Shown: positions 27,188 to 35,929, counted from the stretch's first letter. The stretch is DNA of 64,000 nt from Silvimonas terrae (GCF_014202765.1 NZ_JACHHN010000002.1:62001-126000); one strand, 5' to 3'. The notes: a model not told the origin generated them from the letters alone. Translations and numbers: made by a program.

Positions 27188-28093
27188 ATGACGTTTAACC
27201 GCTATACCTTGTTCCTGATTGTTTCCATGGCGCTGGTCGGCAGTAACGTCGGGATCGGCAAATCCATCGTGATGGTGGTACCGGTGACGCTGTTTGCGCT
27301 GCTGCGCTTTGTGGTCGGAGTAGGAATCTTGCTGCCGCGCTATCGCCTGAGCCGTATGCGGCAGGTCAACCGCAAACAGTGGTTGGGACTTTTTCTGCAA
27401 GCCTTGTTCGGTACTTTCCTGTTTACCCTGTTGATGCTCAGTGGCGTCCAGCGCACCACGGCATTGGCGGCCGGGGTGATTACCAGCACCATCCCGGCGG
27501 TGGTGCTGATCCTGTCGTGGATTTTCCTGCGCGAACATCTGGGGCGCCGCGCCATCATTGCGGTCGGCCTGGCGGTGCTGGGCATGGTGATCATCAACGT
27601 TACCCGTTCAGGTAGCGGTGGCAGTGGTTCTCTTGCCGGCAACCTGATGGTGGCGGGGGCGGTGGTGTGTGAATCCATCTACGTGATTTTGTCGCGCCGT
27701 CTCACCCAGTCCTTGCCCGCCATTGATATTTGCGCCTACACCCATCTGATTGGTCTGGCGCTGATGCTGCCGCTGGGGCTGCCGGCGTTGATCCACTTTG
27801 ATCTGACCAGTGTGGATACAGGGACCTGGCTGCTGGTGTTCTGGTACGGCCTGGCGGCCAGCGTGTTGTCTTTCTGGCTGTGGATGAAGGGCATCCGGCA
27901 TATTCCAGCGCAAAAGGCGGGCGTATTCACGGCGGCGTTGCCGGTGGCGGCGGTCAGTTACGCGGTGTTGTTCCTGCACGAACAACCCATGCTGGCACAT
28001 GCGGTGGCGCTGGTGTGCGTGCTGGCGGCTATTTTTCTGGTGAGCTGGCAAGAGCCGGAATCCCCGGTGGCCAAGGCGCCGCCGTTGGCTTGA
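27188..28093 (+). CDS. EamA/DMT-superfamily transporter
   Basis: A 301-residue membrane protein with about ten hydrophobic helices and two EamA repeats (first IVSMALVGSNVGIGKSIV, second NLMVAGAVVCESIYVILSRR). It is probably a metabolite exporter of unknown substrate. The ATG at 27188 begins the first helix; the long upstream extension overlaps livF and is rejected. It lies 121 bp after livF, so it may have its own promoter. It differs clearly from the other DMT gene in the window (20076-21020). Confidence 0.84.
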   Translation: MTFNRYTLFLIVSMALVGSNVGIGKSIVMVVPVTLFALLRFVVGVGILLPRYRLSRMRQVNRKQWLGLFLQALFGTFLFTLLMLSGVQRTTALAAGVITSTIPAVVLILSWIFLREHLGRRAIIAVGLAVLGMVIINVTRSGSGGSGSLAGNLMVAGAVVCESIYVILSRRLTQSLPAIDICAYTHLIGLALMLPLGLPALIHFDLTSVDTGTWLLVFWYGLAASVLSFWLWMKGIRHIPAQKAGVFTAALPVAAVSYAVLFLHEQPMLAHAVALVCVLAAIFLVSWQEPESPVAKAPPLA

Positions 28094-28122
28094 TGCGTGT
28101 TTAAGCCCACTTCTTGACCGAC

Positions 28123-29457
28123 TTACTGTCGGGCCGGCATGGGTTCTTCATTCAGGCAAACAAAGGCAGAGATGTAATTGAGGGTTGGCGCGCCGTTGAC
28201 ACCAATACCGGGCTTGGGCAGAAAACCCGCGTCCGGGAACAGGCTGGCGATGCGGATCACCGCTTTGCGTTCCATATTCGCTTCAATCGGAATCGGCTTG
28301 CCGTTGGCGTAAAACCCGTCATAACGCATGATATTGCGGTGCACCCGGTAGCCGGCCTCGTTGTTTTTCTCCTCGGTCAATTGCTTGAGTTGAATCCGCC
28401 CCAGCCCCAGTTCTGCGCGTTGTTCATTCAGTTGCTCGGCTATGTTTCTGGCTTGGGCAAACCGTGTTTCTTCGCCGTTTCCGGCGCACCACAGTAAATC
28501 CAGCCGCACATTGCGCTTATCCAGGTCTTCTTTGGTTTCCGCGTGGACCTCATAAAGCTTGGGGAGTGTGCCGGTTGACGGCTTGGGCGTAACGGTGACG
28601 GCAGAGGGCGGTTTGTAGTCCACTTTGAGCGGCAAGGGCGCTAGCGCCATAAATGCCGGGCCGGGCTTGGTGTCGGCGTAGGTGGTGATCTGGTTGGCGC
28701 GGTACAGCTTCCACATGCGTGCCTGCACCCGCCCCAGAATAGCCCCCATATCACCACCACGCGCCAGTTCTGCGGCCAGGATATTGGCGTAGCGCTTGTC
28801 GGCATTGCCGCCATCCGGCGTGGTTTCGCCTTCGGTCGTGGCGTATTGCACGACAGTATTGGGCGGCACTTGAACAGAGACGGCCTCGTTGTAGCCCACG
28901 GATTCGGTCAATGGGTCGTCCCGGCAGCTATCCAGTGCGACCACAACGCCAATGTCATCGCTGCTTGGTAGTGCATCGAACAGAGCGCGCACGTCGTTGG
29001 CGTTGTGTTTGAAGAACTTGATCTGATTGTCCGCCGTGTCTTTGTCCAGCACGGTCTGATCCCACTGGAACATCACCGGTACAGTAAAAGTGTAACCATG
29101 GCGCGCCATACCGTGGCCGGCGTAATACACAAATACGGCAGAGTGCCCAGGCAGGCTTTTGAACTCGGGCTTGAGCGCCGCCAGGGTGGTGTCCAGATCG
29201 GCCTGTTTCAGATTGCAGCGTTCCAGTACCTCAAACCCGGCACTCTTCAAGGGTTTGGCAATCAGATCAATGTCATGGCAGGGCTGCTTTAAATCCGGCA
29301 CGAAATGCGGCTTGGTAGGCGAGGTAAAGTGACCATCCATATCGTAATCATCGTTGCCGATCAGCAACGCAATACGCTTGGGGTCCGCAGCGAGGGCCGC
29401 GTGCATAAGCGCCAGCACCGCGAACGTCAGCACCAGTCGGAAGAGTGCGGCAGGCAT
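28123..29457 (-). CDS. Exported caspase-family (peptidase C14-like) protein
   Basis: A protein of about 444 residues with a signal peptide (residues 1-24, ending HAALAA). The caspase-like domain follows: beta strand RIALLIGNDDYD, catalytic histidine His115 in FVYYAGHG and catalytic cysteine Cys178 in VALDSCRDDP, the metacaspase-type dyad. A proline/threonine linker (about 305-325) leads to a C-terminal domain of some 115 residues that I cannot assign (starts LDLLWCAGNG). The ATG at 29457 has GAGGAG upstream; the longer frame overlaps the preceding gene. It lies 10 bp after the lysozyme-like gene, so the two probably form an operon. The substrate is unknown. Confidence 0.84.
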   Translation of the reverse strand: MPAALFRLVLTFAVLALMHAALAADPKRIALLIGNDDYDMDGHFTSPTKPHFVPDLKQPCHDIDLIAKPLKSAGFEVLERCNLKQADLDTTLAALKPEFKSLPGHSAVFVYYAGHGMARHGYTFTVPVMFQWDQTVLDKDTADNQIKFFKHNANDVRALFDALPSSDDIGVVVALDSCRDDPLTESVGYNEAVSVQVPPNTVVQYATTEGETTPDGGNADKRYANILAAELARGGDMGAILGRVQARMWKLYRANQITTYADTKPGPAFMALAPLPLKVDYKPPSAVTVTPKPSTGTLPKLYEVHAETKEDLDKRNVRLDLLWCAGNGEETRFAQARNIAEQLNEQRAELGLGRIQLKQLTEEKNNEAGYRVHRNIMRYDGFYANGKPIPIEANMERKAVIRIASLFPDAGFLPKPGIGVNGAPTLNYISAFVCLNEEPMPARQ

Positions 29458-29467
29458 GGCGTGCTCC

Positions 29468-30289
29468 TCAGGCCAGACCTTGCTTGAACAAGGCTGCCTC
29501 CAGTTCCCGCCGTGTGACCAGGCCCTTGGTATCCGGGTTGTTTTGCCACAGCCGGCGCATATCCAGTAATTCTTGCGGGATACCGGTAAAGGCCTCGTTT
29601 TCCATGTGAGCGCCAATCTGATGCATTTCGGTATAACGATCCCCCGTTTTTTTGAAAGACGGGCCGCGGTTGTAAACCAGTGATACCAGCGCACCCAGAC
29701 TATCGGGCGAGAGTTCTTTGGTATTGAGCAAGGCGTTTTCGGTCTCGGCTACGTACCGAGGCAGCAGGATCTCTTTGAACTGTTTTTCTGCAGTGGCCCA
29801 GGGCACGTCAATGTCTTTCACTTTGGGCAGTACTGCTTTGGCTTTGGTCCTGGTCAGGCCGCACGCCACGGCAAGGCGTTTGACGGTAGCGCCATCCAGG
29901 TAATCGCCCCAGTCCTGCGTTAACCATTCAGGCTGCACGTAACCCAGATCGTAGCCCACGCCAATCGTTACGCCGCTTTCTGCTGCGGGCACCACCGGGT
30001 GCCGGTATTTCTTCTCGTAGACCGCCTGGCTGGTGACCTCAAACAGAATAATCAGCTTGGCCGCGTTGTCAGACACCGGCGTGGCCGAGGGTTTGATGTG
30101 CGGCGTGATGGCGCGGGTTGCGGATTCGGCCATGCGGCCTTCCCGGTCATTGCCGCCGGCCAGTAGTTCCGGATGCGCAAGCAGCATGCTGTACAGCGTG
30201 TTGAAGTCCTGGTCATCGGCCCACGCCGGCAGCAGGGCGAGCATACCGGTAGCTGCCGCTGCCTTGAGCAGGGCGCGTCTTGTCACCAT
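29468..30289 (-). CDS. Exported lysozyme-like (GH24-type) protein with Tat-like signal
   Basis: A protein of about 273 residues. The N-terminus MVTRRALLKAAAATGMLALL has a twin arginine ahead of a hydrophobic stretch, suggesting Tat export. The C-terminal two thirds resemble T4/P22-type lysozymes: LFEVTSQAVYEKK with the candidate catalytic glutamate, SGVTIGVGYDLGY, ALVSLVYNRGPSF and the end GLVTRRELEAALF. It would cut peptidoglycan in the periplasm if active. A proline/alanine segment replaces the usual aspartate-containing loop before TIG, so activity is uncertain. It precedes the caspase-like gene. Confidence 0.75.
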   Translation of the reverse strand: MVTRRALLKAAAATGMLALLPAWADDQDFNTLYSMLLAHPELLAGGNDREGRMAESATRAITPHIKPSATPVSDNAAKLIILFEVTSQAVYEKKYRHPVVPAAESGVTIGVGYDLGYVQPEWLTQDWGDYLDGATVKRLAVACGLTRTKAKAVLPKVKDIDVPWATAEKQFKEILLPRYVAETENALLNTKELSPDSLGALVSLVYNRGPSFKKTGDRYTEMHQIGAHMENEAFTGIPQELLDMRRLWQNNPDTKGLVTRRELEAALFKQGLA

Positions 30290-30690
30290 GTTGCATCTCC
30301 GAAAAGTCTGTCTGAAGCAATGACGCGGGTGGGCAAAAAAGTCGCCACCAGGCAAAGAGAGGGGTTGGGCGTGATGAATCACAGACGCTCACTGGCCGGA
30401 TGTTTTTGATCACACCATGGATTGAGTTTCCGGCCATTGGTGTCAGATAAAGCAAATATTTTGACTGTATTCAATGACTTGCTGATAGCCGGAGGGACGC
30501 GTTGCGCTGTTGTTGTATTGCAGCGGTCGCCGTTTTACGCTGCCTTGGTGATAACCCGTATGAGACAGTTTCAAAGCCTTGTTTCAAACGGGCGGTTGAG
30601 GCCGGGTGAGGGGTGGTAACATGACGTTTCTGTGGTGCCGGCGCCCTTCAAGGCCGGCGTGTCTGTGGCTGGAAAAATGAATCCAGGTGT
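30290..30690. other. Intergenic region between divergent lysozyme-like and phosphatase genes
   Basis: These 401 bases hold no credible gene. They must contain the promoters of the minus-strand lysozyme/caspase unit and of the plus-strand tyrosine-phosphatase gene. An AT-rich patch lies at about 30445-30480. No clear promoter boxes or palindromes could be fixed by eye. Confidence 0.5.
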
Positions 30691-31191
30691 ATGAAAAATA
30701 TAAAAAAATTCAGAGTTCTCTTTGTCTGTACAGGGAACATCTGCCGTAGCCCCACCGCGGATGGCGTCATGCGCCAGCTGGTGCGCAAGGCTGGCTTGCA
30801 GGATCAAGTGGATATCGACTCTGCCGGGACGGATGACTATCACGTCAGCGAAGCACCGGATCGTCGGGCGCAGCAGCATGCACGCAAGCGTGGCTACGAT
30901 TTGTCGTTTCTGCGTGCCCGCCAAGTTCACAAACCGGATTTCAGCCAGTTCGACCTGATTCTGGCTATGGACAAAGGGCACTACACGCGGCTGGAACGAC
31001 AATGCCCGGCCGAGCAGCGCCATCGCCTCAAGATGTTCCTCGATTTTGCCCCCGGTCAGGAAGGCAAAGATGTGCCTGATCCGTACTACGGCGGCCCGGA
31101 TGGATTTGAGCACGTGCTCGATCTGGTGGAGGCCGGTTGCGAAGGGCTGGTCAAGCATATTGAACAGGCGTTGGCGACGCCTCAGGAATAA
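30691..31191 (+). CDS. Low-molecular-weight protein-tyrosine phosphatase
   Basis: A 166-residue cytoplasmic phosphatase. The P-loop VLFVCTGNICRSPTADG carries the nucleophile Cys13 and Arg19 (CX5R), and the general-acid aspartate is in VPDPYYGG. In other bacteria such enzymes dephosphorylate capsule-assembly kinases or small aryl phosphates. No polysaccharide genes are nearby, so it is more likely a housekeeping member. The gene stands alone, ending before a strong terminator. Confidence 0.93.
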   Translation: MKNIKKFRVLFVCTGNICRSPTADGVMRQLVRKAGLQDQVDIDSAGTDDYHVSEAPDRRAQQHARKRGYDLSFLRARQVHKPDFSQFDLILAMDKGHYTRLERQCPAEQRHRLKMFLDFAPGQEGKDVPDPYYGGPDGFEHVLDLVEAGCEGLVKHIEQALATPQE

Positions 31192-31255
31192 CGTGCCAGA
31201 CCCGCATGGCTGCAGCAAGGCAGCAGGTATGAGGGCCCCGGATGGGCAGGCGGGA

Positions 31256-31290
31256 AAACAAGGCGGCGCAATGGGCGCCGCTTTGTTTTT
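31256..31290 (+). terminator. Rho-independent terminator after the tyrosine phosphatase
   Basis: AAACAAGGCGGCGC (31256-31269) pairs with GCGCCGCTTTGTTT (31275-31288) with one G-T pair, and the T-run continues to 31290. Confidence 0.88.
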
Positions 31291-31557
31291 ATCTGACGCC
31301 TGCGGCACACACTGCGGCAATCCCCAGGTGATCAAGCCCGGTTGTAAGGTTGAATTGAAAGCTTCGCGGGAGTAAACTGCGCACCTTTTGGTCTTCAGGA
31401 AAGTATTTTCCGTTGATCGCGGCAGAAACAAGAGTCGCTCGCAAATCCGTTTCAAGGCGCAGTAGGGGTCTTTATGAGGGATTTGCCAGCGGCTTTGTTG
31501 CTGTTGCAGGCGGTAAATCACGCGCACCACAAGCGCAGTACTGAATAGACACAACAG
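31291..31557 (+). other. Upstream region of the GDT1/TMEM165-family gene
   Basis: This is 267 gene-free bases ahead of a manganese/calcium transporter-type gene. GCAAATC and GATTTGC form a closing pair around a loop of about 32 bases (near 31440-31485), and GGAAA-GTAT-TTTCC lies near 31398-31412. Genes of this family often carry a manganese (yybP-ykoY) riboswitch, but I could not find its conserved core here. Confidence 0.35.
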
Positions 31558-32127
31558 ATGATCGACGCATTTCTCGTCTCTACCGGCGTAGTTGCCATTG
31601 CTGAAATGGGGGATAAAACCCAGCTTCTGGCACTGGTGCTGGCCGCGCGCTTTCGCAAACCGCTGCCTATCGTTGCGGGCATTTTCGCGGCCACCATTTT
31701 CAATCACTTTGCTGCGGGCTGGATCGGCGTGTTGCTGGCCGGCTTCATTTCGCACGAAGTCCTGCGCTGGGTGGTCGGCATTGGCTTTCTGGCCATTGCG
31801 GCCTGGGCGCTGATCCCGGATCAATACGAAGAGGGCGAGAGCCCCATCAAGGCACATGGCGCGTTTATCGCGACAGCCATGACGTTTTTTCTTGCTGAAA
31901 TGGGCGATAAAACGCAAATTGCCACGATTGCCCTTGCGGTTAAATACCAACCGTTGTGGCAAGTGGTTGCTGGCACCACGCTGGGTATGTTGCTGGCGGA
32001 TGTGCCGGCGGTCTTTATCGGCAACTGGATCAGCGCCCGGATGCACATCTTGCGATACGTCCGCTTTGTCGCCGCCGCGATTTTCGCCCTGATGGGCGTG
32101 CTGGCGCTGGCTGGCGCAGGCAGTTAG
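31558..32127 (+). CDS. TMEM165/GDT1 family (UPF0016) cation transporter
   Basis: A 189-residue membrane protein with six hydrophobic helices in two repeats. Each repeat carries the family motif E-x-G-D-K-(T/S): AEMGDKTQLLALVLA (first) and AEMGDKTQIATIALA (second). Bacterial homologues (such as MneA) export Mn2+. The likely role is manganese homeostasis at the inner membrane. The start at 31558 is the first ATG in frame and lies close to the first helix. Confidence 0.92.
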   Translation: MIDAFLVSTGVVAIAEMGDKTQLLALVLAARFRKPLPIVAGIFAATIFNHFAAGWIGVLLAGFISHEVLRWVVGIGFLAIAAWALIPDQYEEGESPIKAHGAFIATAMTFFLAEMGDKTQIATIALAVKYQPLWQVVAGTTLGMLLADVPAVFIGNWISARMHILRYVRFVAAAIFALMGVLALAGAGS

Positions 32128-32349
32128 CCCCACGGTTTTTTGATCTGGCGCACAACGCATGCGCCGGACAAGTTGTTGATCTTGCACTGACCTGGCTTTA
32201 GGCATCGGAGAAACCGAAAGCAATAAAAAAATGGGATGGCAGCCCGACTGGCAAACACGGCCCGGCTGGCGCTATAAACCATTATTCAATCAGCGTTTTC
32301 AACGCAACAAACCAAGTAGTCAGGATAATTTCAAACCGGGGAATAAGAG

Positions 32350-33642
32350 ATGCTCGAAGCGTTCTTCAAGCTCAAGGAACATGGTACCGATGTCCGGACC
32401 GAAGTTCTGGCAGGCTTCACCACCTTTTTGACGATGGCGTACATCATCTTCGTCAATCCTTCCATCCTGTCCATTACAGGGATGGATTTCAACGCCGTGT
32501 TCGTCGCGACGTGTATTGCCGCAGCAACGGGCTCGCTGGTGATGGGGCTGGTCGCCAATTACCCGATCGCGCTGGCACCGGGTATGGGCCTGAACGCCTA
32601 TTTCACCTTTACCGTCTGCAAGGGCATGGGTGTGCCCTGGCAAGTGGCGCTGGGTGCGGTGTTTATCTCCGGCATCATTTTCCTCGTGGTGAGCCTGTTC
32701 AAGGTGCGGGAAGCCATCGTGAACGCGATCCCGCATTCGCTCAAGCTGGCTATTTCTGCCGGTGTCGGTATTTTCCTGGCGCTCATCGCACTGAAGAGCG
32801 CGGGTGTGGTGGTGGCTTCGCCGGCAACCCTGGTCACACTGGGTAACATCCACGCCCCGACCACGCTGCTGGCCGTTGTTGGTTTCTTCCTGATCGTGGC
32901 GCTGGAATACCGCCGTATTCCGGGCTCCATCATCATCGCCATTCTGGCCGTGACTGTGGTGTCTGTGCTGTTGGGTCTGTCCAAGTTCCAGGGCGTGATG
33001 TCCGCGCCGCCGTCGATCGCGCCGACCTTTCTGCAGATGGATTTGCGTGGTGCGCTCAACGCCGGTCTGTTGGGCGTGATCTTTGTGTTCTTCTTTGTTG
33101 ATCTGTTCGACACCACGGGTACGCTGATTGGCGTGTCGCACCGTGCTGGTTTGCTCGACAAAGACGGCAAGCTGCCGCGCCTGAAGCGCGCCCTGATGGC
33201 TGATAGCTCTGCCATCGTGGTCGGTTCTGTACTGGGCACCTCGTCCACCACTGCTTATATTGAATCTGCAGCCGGCACTGCCGTGGGTGGCCGCACTGGT
33301 TTGACCGCAGTGGTTGTTGCGATTCTGTTTCTGGTGTCGCTGGTGTTTGCGCCGCTGGCCAACTCGGTACCGGCTTTCGCTACCGCCCCGGCCTTGTGCT
33401 ATGTCGCCGTACTGATGGCACGTGGCCTGGCAGAAATTGAATGGAATGACCTGACCGAATCGGCGCCCGCTGTCATGACCGCGCTGGCCATTCCGTTTAC
33501 GTATTCGATCGCAGATGGTATTGCGATCGGCTTTATCAGCTACGTCGCCATCAAGTTGCTGGCTGGCCGTGTGCGTGATCTGTCGCCTGCTGTGGTGGTG
33601 ATTGCACTGTTGTGGCTGGTGAAATTTGCCTTCTTTGGCTGA
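32350..33642 (+). CDS. NCS2-family purine permease (AzgA/PbuG type)
   Basis: A 430-residue permease with about 12-14 transmembrane segments. Signatures are VLAGFTTFLTMAYIIFVNPS near the N-terminus, LAPGMGLNAYFTF, FFFVDLFDTTGTLIGVS and GTSSTTAYIESAAGTAVGGR, typical of the AzgA-like hypoxanthine/guanine/adenine transporters. The two purine phosphoribosyltransferase genes directly downstream support purine uptake coupled to salvage. The 220-bp upstream region contains nothing I can identify, and no purine riboswitch core is apparent. Confidence 0.93.
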   Translation: MLEAFFKLKEHGTDVRTEVLAGFTTFLTMAYIIFVNPSILSITGMDFNAVFVATCIAAATGSLVMGLVANYPIALAPGMGLNAYFTFTVCKGMGVPWQVALGAVFISGIIFLVVSLFKVREAIVNAIPHSLKLAISAGVGIFLALIALKSAGVVVASPATLVTLGNIHAPTTLLAVVGFFLIVALEYRRIPGSIIIAILAVTVVSVLLGLSKFQGVMSAPPSIAPTFLQMDLRGALNAGLLGVIFVFFFVDLFDTTGTLIGVSHRAGLLDKDGKLPRLKRALMADSSAIVVGSVLGTSSTTAYIESAAGTAVGGRTGLTAVVVAILFLVSLVFAPLANSVPAFATAPALCYVAVLMARGLAEIEWNDLTESAPAVMTALAIPFTYSIADGIAIGFISYVAIKLLAGRVRDLSPAVVVIALLWLVKFAFFG

Positions 33643-33663
33643 TCCACTTCAAGGTTTTCCAGG

Positions 33664-34212
33664 ATGAATGAACCGCTTTACGCCGACTATATCCAGTCGC
33701 ATATCCGTACCGTGCCAGACTGGCCGCAACCCGGGGTGATGTTTCGCGACATCACGCCGCTGCTGCAAGACCCCAAGTTGTTCCGGGTGCTGGTCGATAC
33801 GTTTGTCCATCGTTACATGGACGCCCAACTGGATGTGGTGGCGGGCGTCGATGCGCGTGGGTTCATCCTGGGGGCCGTGGTGGCTTATGAGCTGAATCTG
33901 GGGTTCGTGCCAATCCGCAAGAAAGGCAAGCTCCCCTATCTGACCGTGGCAGAAGAATATGAACTGGAATACGGTTCGGCTACGGTCGAAATCCATACCG
34001 ATGCCTGCAAGCCAGGTGATCGGGTCTTGCTGATTGATGATCTGGTCGCCACCGGCGGCACCATGCTGGCGGCGTACAACTTGCTGCATCGCCTGGGTGC
34101 AACCGTCGTGGAGGGCGCTGCGATTGTCGATCTGCCAGAACTGGGCGGCTCCAAACTGATCCGGGATCAGGGTTTGCCGCTGTTTACCATTTGTGATTTT
34201 GCCGGACATTGA
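33664..34212 (+). CDS. apt: Adenine phosphoribosyltransferase
   Basis: A 182-residue enzyme converting adenine and PRPP to AMP. The family features are [21 protein letters not shown] at the N-terminus (in part), [19 protein letters not shown] and the PRPP-binding motif [14 protein letters not shown] (about residues 120-133). It lies 21 bp downstream of the purine permease and 14 bp upstream of the second phosphoribosyltransferase, forming a salvage operon. Confidence 0.95.
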   Translation: MNEPLYADYIQSHIRTVPDWPQPGVMFRDITPLLQDPKLFRVLVDTFVHRYMDAQLDVVAGVDARGFILGAVVAYELNLGFVPIRKKGKLPYLTVAEEYELEYGSATVEIHTDACKPGDRVLLIDDLVATGGTMLAAYNLLHRLGATVVEGAAIVDLPELGGSKLIRDQGLPLFTICDFAGH

Positions 34213-34226
34213 TCGGGGTATCGACC

Positions 34227-34781
34227 GTGACGCTTGAACTACCTGCAGCCAACACCATCATCGACAACGCAGACTGCCTGCATACCGAACAGGAGGTCAT
34301 TGCCGCGATCGAGCGCATGGCTGCGCGCATTACGGACGCCATGTCCAGCAGCAATCCGATTGTGTATACGATCATGAACGGTGGCCTGATTGTCTCGGGC
34401 CACTTGTTGCCCAAGCTGCGTTTCCCGTTGGAGTGCTCTTACCTGCATGCCAGCCGTTATCGTCATGAAACCAGCGGCGGCCAGATCAACTGGCTGGTGC
34501 CGCCGCGTGACGACATGAAAGGCCGCACTATCCTGATCATTGATGACATTCTGGACGAAGGCCACACCCTGGCTGCCGTGATTGAAGATTGTCTGAAGCG
34601 TGGCGCCAAAGAAGTGAAGGTGGCCGTGCTGGTCGATAAAAAGCACGACCGCAAAGCGCCTGGCGTAACGGCTGACTTTGTTGGTCTTGAGGTTGAAGAC
34701 CGGTTCCTGTTTGGTTGCGGGATGGATTACCAGGGGTATTGGCGCAATACCTTGTGTATCTATGCGGTGAAGGGGCTGTAA
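34227..34781 (+). CDS. hpt: Hypoxanthine-guanine phosphoribosyltransferase
   Basis: A 184-residue purine phosphoribosyltransferase. The PRPP motif is ILIIDDILDEGHTLAAVIED (about residues 103-122), preceded by MNGGLIVSGHLLPKL and followed by DKKHDRKAPGVTADFVGLEV, the purine-contacting region of HGPRTs. Short members like this are common in betaproteobacteria. I prefer GTG at 34227, preceded by GGGG, over the TTG at 34209 that overlaps the apt stop. A terminator follows. Confidence 0.9.
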   Translation: MTLELPAANTIIDNADCLHTEQEVIAAIERMAARITDAMSSSNPIVYTIMNGGLIVSGHLLPKLRFPLECSYLHASRYRHETSGGQINWLVPPRDDMKGRTILIIDDILDEGHTLAAVIEDCLKRGAKEVKVAVLVDKKHDRKAPGVTADFVGLEVEDRFLFGCGMDYQGYWRNTLCIYAVKGL

Positions 34782-34816
34782 GTAGCCTTTGCACTTGGCA
34801 GTGCGTGGCTTTTGGC

Positions 34817-34850
34817 GGAACCCGGTCTTTTGGCCGGGTTTTGTGTTTTT
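34817..34850 (+). terminator. Rho-independent terminator after the purine salvage operon
   Basis: AACCCGG (34819-34825) pairs with CCGGGTT (34834-34840), followed by TTGTGTTTTTT. Confidence 0.8.
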
Positions 34851-34899
34851 TGGGGGTATGGGGGGCCGGGCGGGTATGTAGGGTGGATTGGGGTTGTGG

Positions 34900-35026
34900 C
34901 GACAATCCACCGTTGCGATGCTTGGGTGTTAGCGCCTGTGGCGCGGTTGTTTTGGATGCCGGCGGTGGCCGGAGCACGTTACTTTCTTTGCTTCGCCAAA
35001 GAAAGTAACCAAAGAAAGGCGACCCC
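34900..35026 (+). repeat. Left arm of a large inverted repeat
   Basis: About 127 bp, closely matching the reverse complement of 35552-35685. The best-conserved part is GCCGGCGGTGGCCGGAGCAC followed by ACTTTCTTTGCTTCGCCAAA and then AGTAACCAAAGAAAGGCGAC. The inner portion is itself a hairpin (CTTTGCTTCGCCAAAG). A copy of the GTAGGGTGGATT/CAATCCACC repeat (34878-34911) overlaps its outer edge. I recall similar AAAGAAAGTAACC-type intergenic repeats from other proteobacteria. Confidence 0.85.
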
Positions 35027-35190
35027 TGCGACAGCGCCCTTCGGGTTCCCTGCGCTTCTCGCGAAGTCCGGCTGGCTCCAGGGAACTCGGCCTTTGGCCT
35101 CAAACACCCTTACGCCGAAACCCCGGACTTCGCTGCGATGCTCGGCGCTGCCGGAGGGGAGGCCGGTCAAAAACAACGACAACATCTAGA

Positions 35191-35257
35191 GCCAAAGCCA
35201 AAGCCAAAGCCAACCCAACCCAACCCAACCCAACCTAACCTAACCCAACCTAACCCC
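35191..35257 (+). repeat. Short tandem repeats: GCCAAA then CCAAC/CTAAC
   Basis: About four copies of GCCAAA (35191-35214) pass into roughly nine or ten units of the pentamer CAACC/TAACC. The C-rich strand resembles telomere-like repeats. It lies inside the loop of the large inverted repeat and encodes nothing convincing. Confidence 0.85.
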
Positions 35258-35300
35258 GCAAACCATCTGTTCGCAAGAATGGTTCATCTTGCCCACCACC

Positions 35301-35330
35301 TCGTCATTCCTGCGAAAGCAGGAATCCAGT
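35301..35330 (+). repeat. Small REP-like palindrome ATTCCTGC-GAAA-GCAGGAAT
   Basis: ATTCCTGCGAAAGCAGGAAT (35306-35325) is a perfect hairpin with a GAAA loop, flanked by CGTC and CCAGT. It resembles the widespread ATTCC-N-GGAAT repeats of Neisseriales and Burkholderiales (dRS3-like). Only one copy was seen in the window. Confidence 0.6.
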
Positions 35331-35354
35331 CCGCAGCCCAACGGGCTGCTTGCG

Positions 35355-35387
35355 GTGGATTGTCGCTGCGCTCCGAATCCACCCTAC
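35355..35387 (+). repeat. Copy of the GTGGATTGTCGC...AATCCACCCTAC dispersed repeat
   Basis: Same family as 34878-34911 and 54037-54106: GTGGATTGTCGC, a short GC-rich centre, then AATCCACCCTAC. The half-sites pair as a hairpin. Confidence 0.65.
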
Positions 35388-35410
35388 ACAACCCGCACCT
35401 GGATGATTTG

Positions 35411-35441
<31 letters not shown>

Positions 35442-35551
35442 AAGTTGGGGTTGCTTTTGACTTTCTTCCCCCATCAAAGCCCAGCGCCGAAGGAGTGGAG
35501 GGAGACCCAGGCTCCCGACCAACCGAGGGCAGCCCGGAGGGCCGCCCGGCT

Positions 35552-35685
35552 GGGGTCGCCTTTCTTTGGTTACTTTCTTTGGCGAAGCAAAGAAAGTGAC
35601 GTGCTCCGGCCACCGCCGGTATCAAATGCTGTTCACAACCGCGCCGAAGGCGCTAACACTGCATTGCAGTGGTGGATGATTGTCG
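35552..35685 (-). repeat. Right arm of the large inverted repeat
   Basis: The reverse complement of this segment matches 34900-35026 over nearly its whole length, including GGGGTCGCCTTTCTTTGGTT, CTTTCTTTGGCGAAGCAAAG, CGTGCTCCGGCCACCGCCGG and AGGCGCTAACAC. The arms enclose about 525 bp. Between here and glyA (35686-35929) I see no gene, only a likely promoter region (TAAAAT at 35890-35895). Confidence 0.85.
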
Positions 35686-35929
35686 GGGCCTAAAGGCATC
35701 CTCCTGTCAGGCTTTTAAAGCCAACCAATGGTAGATCACAATCTCCACATACCAACACCCACAGCAACCCACTCCCGCCGCCAGGCACCCACCCCTCCCA
35801 TGGATCCCGCTCATCCCCCCATGCGCAAGTTGCCGAGCGTTCGCGAAGATTTGCCTTCATATCCAGGTAATAAACCACATGAACCATGATAAAATCCCGG
35901 ATTCTTCTGACTCACCTGGACTTGTCACG

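Noticed and set aside
31291-31557. Manganese (yybP-ykoY) riboswitch ahead of the GDT1-type gene
   Set aside because: The gene family makes it plausible, but the conserved GGGGAGUAG and ACAUACUC-like core was not found.
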